Part shown: piece by piece, positions 47,913-51,870 of the stretch
How the letters are laid out: every line of letters begins with the position of its first letter
Numbering within the stretch: the first letter of the stretch is position 1
NCBI RefSeq assembly: GCF_006152065.1
Contig: NZ_VDFW01000042.1
Coordinates: 1-51,870, forward strand
Reading direction: 5' to 3'
Length of the DNA: 51,870 bases
Source of the DNA: Amycolatopsis alkalitolerans
Lineage (GTDB): Bacteria > Actinomycetota > Actinomycetes > Mycobacteriales > Pseudonocardiaceae
Program-made: the position numbers and the translations under genes
Notes under the pieces: model-generated
What the model was told of the DNA's origin: nothing
What the model saw: the letters and a program-made list of their open reading frames with translations, nothing else
Databases searched by the model: none

Positions 47913-48288
47913 ACCACGCCGGCGGGCCCGGCGCCCCACGTCAGCCCTTCGACAGGATCGGCCAACGTCGCGGGGTCCAGCAGTCTGAACTCGTCAACCG
48001 CCTTCGTCTCGGTCATGCCGGCCCACCCCTCGTCAGCCCGGCTCGCCGCCACGGCCGGAAAATCCCAATTATGTTAAGGCGAACGTTAGAGGCCGCCCAG
48101 CGACGCGTCAAGGGTACCGGCAAGCGCCAACTCATGTTCTAATTGTGGTGACGGTCGTCGACACGGATAGGTGACACTCGCGGACAGCCCATTGTACTCA
48201 TGAACGAGACACAATTAAACTGCGCCGAACACCAGAGCGGCCGTCACCGGGTGACAGCCGTGGTGCACGAACCTCCGGAGGTCCTCCA
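47913..48288. other. 376-bp intergenic region with AT-rich operator-like sites
   Basis: No intact gene. Around 48063-48092, CCAATTATGTTAAGG and GAACGTTAGAGG resemble halves of the CTAA-N5-TTAG palindrome; at 48134-48151, TGTTCTAATTGTGG is another partial match. A minus-strand start MTETKAVDEFRLLDPATLAD (from ATG 48016) may be the relic of a gene; its continuation is lost. GGAGG just before 48289 is the ribosome site of the second P450. Confidence 0.4.
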
Positions 48289-49557
48289 ATGAAGATCGAC
48301 CTGCTCGCGCCCACCTCGTACATCCACGGCGAGCCGATCGACCAGCTGATACATCTGCAGGCGACCGAACCCGTGTCGTGGCAGCCCGAGCCGGGCGACG
48401 GCCCTGGTTACTGGGCGGTGACCAAGTATGCGGACGCCAAGCGGGTCAATTCGACTCCGCGGCTGTTCTCGTCCTTTCCCACCGTGACCGTCAACGACGC
48501 CACCTCCCTGGGCGACTCGGTCAACTACTGGCACCTGATCATGTCGGATCCGCCGCACCACACGCTGCACCGCCGGCACGTCGGCAAGGAGCTCATGCCG
48601 GGCTCCGTCCGCGCGATGACGGAGAAGGTGGAGCAGGTCGTCGACACCGTCATCGACGAGGTGATCGAGAAGGGGGAATGCGACCTCGTCGCGGACATCG
48701 CGGGCAAGCTCGCCGCGTGGGTCACCGCCGACCTGATGGGGTTGCCCCGGCAGGACATGGTGAACATGTACCACATCGCGGACCGCTTCATCAACGCCGA
48801 GTCGCTCACCGACGGGGACGGGCTGGCCGCCGCTCAGGAGCTCGGCGCCTACACCCAGACCGTGTGGGACGACCGGCGGGCGAACCCGCGCGAGGACCTG
48901 GTGACCAGGCTGGCGTTCGGCGAGGTGGACGGCCGCAAGGTCGATTTCGGACAGTTCGCGATCGACTTCACCCTCATCTTCACCGCGGCCGGCGACACCA
49001 CCCGCAACGTGGTCGGCGGCGGGATGGACGTGCTGTTCCAGAACCCGGACCAGCTCGCCGACCTACGCGCCGACCTCGGACTGGTGCCCACCGCGGTCGA
49101 GGAGCTGCTGCGCTGGGTCACGCCGATCCTCTACCAGCGTCGCACCGCGCTGGACGACGTCGAAGTCGGCGGGAAGCAGATCAAGAAGGGCGACAAGGTC
49201 GCCTCCTTCTTCGCCGCCGCGAACCGCGACCCCGACGCCTTCGCCGACCCGCTGAAGCTCGACATCCGCCGCGACCCGAACCACCATCTCGCGTTCGGCT
49301 TCGGGCCGCACCTGTGCCTCGGCACCCACCTCGCCCGGCTCGAGCTGACCGTCATGTTCCGCGAGCTCATGGCCCGGATGCCCGACCTCGAGCCCACCGG
49401 CCCGACCAAGTGGACCTTCAACGACGGCCCGCCGGCGAACGCCCCGATCGTCGTCGGCCCGTACTCGATCCCGGTCCGATTCACCCCCGGTCCCCGCAAG
49501 CGGCCGCCGGGCGCCGCCGATCCCGGCGTCCAGACGCTGGTCACCGAGCCGAACTGA
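48289..49557 (+). CDS. Cytochrome P450 (second), steroid/terpenoid-oxidase-like
   Basis: A 422-residue P450. The I-helix motif is AGDTTRN (234-240), the ExxR motif EELLR (271-275) and the heme loop FGFGPHLCLG with Cys343. The AGDTTRN helix and the segments WVTPILYQRRTALDDVEVGG and FFAAANRDPDAF recall actinobacterial CYP124/125/142-like enzymes, which oxidise sterol side chains and branched lipids; this is a resemblance, not an assignment. The ATG follows GGAGG. The gene stands alone between an AT-rich region with operator-like sites and a strong hairpin. The C-terminal ~25 residues (PGPRKRPPGAADPG) form a proline-rich tail beyond the usual end. Confidence 0.92.
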   Translation: MKIDLLAPTSYIHGEPIDQLIHLQATEPVSWQPEPGDGPGYWAVTKYADAKRVNSTPRLFSSFPTVTVNDATSLGDSVNYWHLIMSDPPHHTLHRRHVGKELMPGSVRAMTEKVEQVVDTVIDEVIEKGECDLVADIAGKLAAWVTADLMGLPRQDMVNMYHIADRFINAESLTDGDGLAAAQELGAYTQTVWDDRRANPREDLVTRLAFGEVDGRKVDFGQFAIDFTLIFTAAGDTTRNVVGGGMDVLFQNPDQLADLRADLGLVPTAVEELLRWVTPILYQRRTALDDVEVGGKQIKKGDKVASFFAAANRDPDAFADPLKLDIRRDPNHHLAFGFGPHLCLGTHLARLELTVMFRELMARMPDLEPTGPTKWTFNDGPPANAPIVVGPYSIPVRFTPGPRKRPPGAADPGVQTLVTEPN

Positions 49558-49572
49558 ATCGGCCGAGCACCA

Positions 49573-49606
49573 CGAAGTGAGGGCGCCCGCGAGCGCCCTC
49601 ACTTCG
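49573..49606. terminator. Strong hairpin terminator after the second P450
   Basis: CGAAGTGAGGGCGC (49573-49586), loop CCGCGA, GCGCCCTCACTTCG (49593-49606): a perfect 14-bp stem, 16 nt after the P450 stop. It also lies before the convergent hydrolase stop and may serve both directions. Confidence 0.85.
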
Positions 49607-49647
49607 TTGCCAGGGCGTTTCAGCTGACCTGGTCGGCACCGATCGAC

Positions 49648-50214
49648 TCAGGACCGGCTCGCCTGGACCCATCCCGCCACGATCTCGGCCACCTCGGCCG
49701 GCCGGGTCAGGAACGGCGAGTGCGACGTGTCGAGGCCGTGGGTCGTTCCGGCGAGACAACCGGCGAAGGCGCGCTGTGCCTCCAGCGGAAGCGCGCGATC
49801 CCGGGTGCAGAAGAGGTACGACGCCGGCTTCGTCCGCCACGGTTCGCCCGGGGGAACACCGGTCATCGAGGACGCGCTCACCGGACGCAGCCTGGAAACC
49901 GCCGGCCCGGCGACGTCAGGCGCGACGTCGGAGAAGAACGTCGCCGCAGCCGCGCTGCACACAAGTCCCCCGACCAGGCTGTGCCCGACGAGAACAACCG
50001 GACCACTCGCCTCCCCCACGGCGCGACGCACCGCGGCGACGTCGTCCTCATACGAGGTGTACGGGAGTTCGACGGCGGTAGCGGCGACACCGCGCAGTGC
50101 CAGGTCGCCGAGCAATGGCTCCCAGCACCATGCACCATGAAACGCGCCGTGGACCAGCACGACGACGGGCTGGGAATCGCTCCAGCGCGACACGCCGGCC
50201 CGCTCGCGCGTCAC
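49648..50214 (-). CDS. Shortened alpha/beta hydrolase
   Basis: A 188-residue alpha/beta hydrolase; relatives have about 230-250 residues. [19 protein letters not shown] is the oxyanion strand, VGHSLVGG carries nucleophile Ser79, CTRDRALP Asp139 and DTSHSPF His165, so the catalytic triad is complete. The cap region normally found between about residues 90 and 105 (VSHLVYLxAF... and ~40-50 residues) is missing: the frame goes from VCSAAAATF directly to [16 protein letters not shown]. An in-frame deletion is the likely cause, and folding or specificity may be changed. The GTG start overlaps the CoA-transferase B stop as GTGA. Confidence 0.78.
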   Translation of the reverse strand: MTRERAGVSRWSDSQPVVVLVHGAFHGAWCWEPLLGDLALRGVAATAVELPYTSYEDDVAAVRRAVGEASGPVVLVGHSLVGGLVCSAAAATFFSDVAPDVAGPAVSRLRPVSASSMTGVPPGEPWRTKPASYLFCTRDRALPLEAQRAFAGCLAGTTHGLDTSHSPFLTRPAEVAEIVAGWVQASRS

Positions 50215-50870
50215 GCGGGCAGCACCATTTCGCGCAGTTCAGGGGACTCCCGCAACACGGGCTCGGTCGCGTCGCGGACCTCGGCCACGGAAACACCGGG
50301 CGCGACCTCACGCAGGACCAGGCCATCGGCGGTGATGTCGATGACGGCCATGTTCGTGATGATCATGTTCACGCAGCGCTTGCCGGTGAGCGGCCACGTG
50401 CATGCCTTGACGATCTTGGGGTTGCCGTCCCTGGCGACATGCTCGGTCATCGCGATCACCGACTTCGCGCCGTAGACCAGGTCCATCGCGCCGCCCATAC
50501 CCTTGATCATCTTGCCGGGAATGGTCCAGTTGGCGAGGTCACCGTCCTGCGAGATCTGCATGGCACCAAGGACCGCCACGTCGATGTGACCGCCGCGGAT
50601 CATGCTGAACGACATCGCCGAGTCGAACAGCGATGCGCCCGGCAGTACCGTGACCGTCTCCTTGCCCGCATTGATCAGATCCGGGTCCACGTCATCCTCG
50701 GACGGGTACGGGCCGACGCCGAGGATGCCGTTCTCGGCATGCAACACGACGTCGACGCCGTCCGGTACGAAGTTCGGCACCAGGGTCGGCAGCCCGATTC
50801 CGAGATTGACGTAGTGGCCGTCACGCAGTTCCAGCGCGACTCGCGCGGCGAGTTCGTTCCTGGTCAACAT
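50211..50870 (-). CDS. 3-oxoacid CoA-transferase-type subunit B
   Basis: A 219-residue beta subunit of a family I CoA transferase. [10 protein letters not shown] carries the catalytic Glu46 that forms the glutamyl-CoA intermediate. [40 protein letters not shown] and [14 protein letters not shown] are standard segments of ScoB/PcaJ/AtoA-type subunits. Its ATG shares one base with the stop of the alpha subunit. The enzyme moves CoA from succinyl-CoA or acetyl-CoA to a 3-oxo acid, the step that feeds ring-cleavage products into beta-oxidation. The exact acid is unknown. Confidence 0.92.
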   Translation of the reverse strand: MLTRNELAARVALELRDGHYVNLGIGLPTLVPNFVPDGVDVVLHAENGILGVGPYPSEDDVDPDLINAGKETVTVLPGASLFDSAMSFSMIRGGHIDVAVLGAMQISQDGDLANWTIPGKMIKGMGGAMDLVYGAKSVIAMTEHVARDGNPKIVKACTWPLTGKRCVNMIITNMAVIDITADGLVLREVAPGVSVAEVRDATEPVLRESPELREMVLPA

Positions 50871-51637
50871 CAGAGCGAGTCCTTAACGGGTCCGGGGCTG
50901 ACGGTCCGCCGTTCGATCAGCTTCTCGGCAGGGCGGGCGAGGACGACACGCCGCACGAAGATGCCTGGGGTGTCCACGTTGTCCGGGTCGATCTCACCGG
51001 GCTCCACCAGTTCCTCCACTTCGGCGATCGTGATCCTGCCTGACATGGCGGCAAGCGGATTGAAGTTGCGGGCGGCGCGGTGATAGACGAGGTTGCCGTG
51101 CCGATCGCCCTTCGCGGCCCGGACCAACGCGTAGTCGCTGACAATCCCCTCTTCGAGCACGTATTCGCAATCGCCGAAGGCGCGCACTTCCTTCTCCGGG
51201 GACTTGACCGCGACCGACCCGTCGACGGCGTACCGCCACGGCAGCCCGCCTTCCGCCACCTGCGTTCCCACGCCGGCGAGCGTGTAGAACGCCGGTATGC
51301 CCGACCCGCCCGCGCGCAACCGCTCGGCGAGGGTGCCCTGCGGGGTCAGTTCGATCTCGATCTCCCCCGAGAGGTAGCGGCGCGCCAGTTCCTTGTTCTC
51401 ACCGACGTAGGAACCGATCATCCGGCGGATTCGCCCGGCGGAAAGGAGAATGCCGAGACCGACCGCGTCAAGGCCGCAGTTGTTCGACACGACCTCCAGG
51501 TCGGTCGCGCCCTGCCGGCCGAGCGCTTCGATGAGGTCCGACGGGATACCGCAGATGCCGAAGCCGCCGATGGCGAGCCTCGCGCCGGGCGGGATGTCGC
51601 GTACCGCTGAGTCCGCCGACTCGACGGTCTTGTCCAT
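50870..51637 (-). CDS. 3-oxoacid CoA-transferase-type subunit A
   Basis: A 255-residue alpha subunit of the same family I CoA transferase. [20 protein letters not shown] has the glycine-rich CoA-binding turn; [40 protein letters not shown] and [20 protein letters not shown] are diagnostic. The C-terminal extension with [14 protein letters not shown] is that of ScoA/PcaI relatives. ATG 51637 has GGAGGACCC upstream. It is the first intact gene of the hydrolase-CoA-transferase operon; the gene upstream of it is cut by an IS element. Confidence 0.92.
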   Translation of the reverse strand: MDKTVESADSAVRDIPPGARLAIGGFGICGIPSDLIEALGRQGATDLEVVSNNCGLDAVGLGILLSAGRIRRMIGSYVGENKELARRYLSGEIEIELTPQGTLAERLRAGGSGIPAFYTLAGVGTQVAEGGLPWRYAVDGSVAVKSPEKEVRAFGDCEYVLEEGIVSDYALVRAAKGDRHGNLVYHRAARNFNPLAAMSGRITIAEVEELVEPGEIDPDNVDTPGIFVRRVVLARPAEKLIERRTVSPGPVKDSL

Positions 51638-51676
51638 GGGTCCTCCGGGGCTCAGAAGTGCTGGATGGTGACGGCT

Positions 51677-51757
51677 GCCGGCGTTACCGCGCGCCGGCGC
51701 CGTCCGCGGCGAGTGCGACGATCTCCGCGGCGACCTGCCGGGGCGCCGTCCACTAGA
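51677..51757 (-). pseudogene. C-terminal remnant of a gene upstream of the CoA transferase
   Basis: On the minus strand WTAPRQVAAEIVALAADGAG, then AR and a TAA stop, reads like the end of a coding region with good codon composition. It is interrupted upstream at about 51757 by the border of an IS-like sequence. Too short to identify. Confidence 0.35.
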
Positions 51758-51870
51758 CGCAAAGCCGTTCAGTTAGCGGTCGTGGCTGCTGATCAAGGAT
51801 CTTGTTGTGGCGTGTCGGTGCCAGAGATGGGAGCGGAGCTCCGGTAGGAGAGGTCGTCCTCCAAGACAGC
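51758..51870 (+). mobile_element. Left end of an IS701-like element, partial
   Basis: After an abrupt change at about 51757 the plus strand has a GTG at 51782 and reads SVPEMGAELR in one frame, then VGEVVLQDS in another, matching the start of IS701-family transposases (x-PE-x-x-AELR-x-x-x-EVFxSLxRSDQR). The change of frame at the TAG near 51844 suggests a frameshift, unless translation starts elsewhere. The element runs off the window. Confidence 0.45.

Noticed and set aside
47918..48016. Possible gene start MTETKAVDEFRLLDPATLAD on the minus strand
   Set aside because: Only about 25 residues look protein-like. It may be the relic of a P450 or another gene start, but too little remains to call it.

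Overview
The window is high-GC, densely packed DNA with GTG starts, GTGA/ATGA stop-start overlaps, a resuscitation-promoting-factor-like protein, a BTAD regulator and a SigK/RskA pair. It most likely comes from an actinomycete related to Amycolatopsis or other Pseudonocardiaceae. That placement is inferred from gene content, not from a marker gene. No tRNA, rRNA or CRISPR array was seen.

Layout. (1) 1-7.6 kb: end of a membrane protein, a cupin, a small hypothetical protein, a large BTAD/AAA regulator, a decaying sugar-acid operon (KDG-kinase-like gene, N-terminally truncated 2-hydroxyacid dehydrogenase, broken IclR regulator) and an Rpf-like LysM protein. (2) 7.6-9.0 kb: aldo/keto reductase, IS3 and IS30 relics. 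(3) 9.1-15.5 kb: a minus-strand operon under a GntR/FadR regulator, with two paralogous MFS transporters, a cytosolic PBP2-fold protein, an ornithine-cyclodeaminase-family enzyme and an Asp/Glu/hydantoin-racemase-family enzyme. Two GTATAC-core palindromes 74 bp apart precede it. (4) 15.6-21.2 kb: insertion-sequence graveyard (two IS21 relics, IS256 and IS701 fragments), a TPR pseudogene and two membrane proteins.

(5) 21.5-31.2 kb: a coherent ECF sigma-factor regulon. SigK and its zinc anti-sigma factor RskA lie beside a membrane-anchored sulfite-oxidase-fold molybdoenzyme, a FAS1 lipoprotein (MPT70/83-like) and a lipid-modification set: two cyclopropane-fatty-acid-synthase-family methyltransferases, an FAD amine oxidase/desaturase, DUF1365 and DUF1295. 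Five promoter-like sites share a C(A/C)A(T/A)(C/A)C-N15-NCGAAN pattern, one in front of each transcription unit. Two of them sit exactly 7 nt from the start codon, as expected for leaderless mRNAs.

(6) 31.5-51.7 kb: a catabolic island with many enzymes and no local regulator. It holds a nitroreductase, an old-yellow-enzyme/FAD fusion, an NDMA-type alcohol dehydrogenase, an SDR, a Liv-type ABC importer with an unusual three-domain fusion, a DHA2-type MFS, a VOC protein, two P450s, a SnoaL-like protein, an alpha/beta hydrolase and a two-subunit CoA transferase. Relics of an LLM flavoenzyme, an enoyl-CoA hydratase, a second SnoaL and a TIM-barrel isomerase show it is partly decayed. An AT-rich palindrome family with core CTAA-N5-TTAG recurs in its intergenic regions and is a candidate shared operator. 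The window ends in the start of an IS701-like element that cuts off a gene upstream of the CoA transferase.
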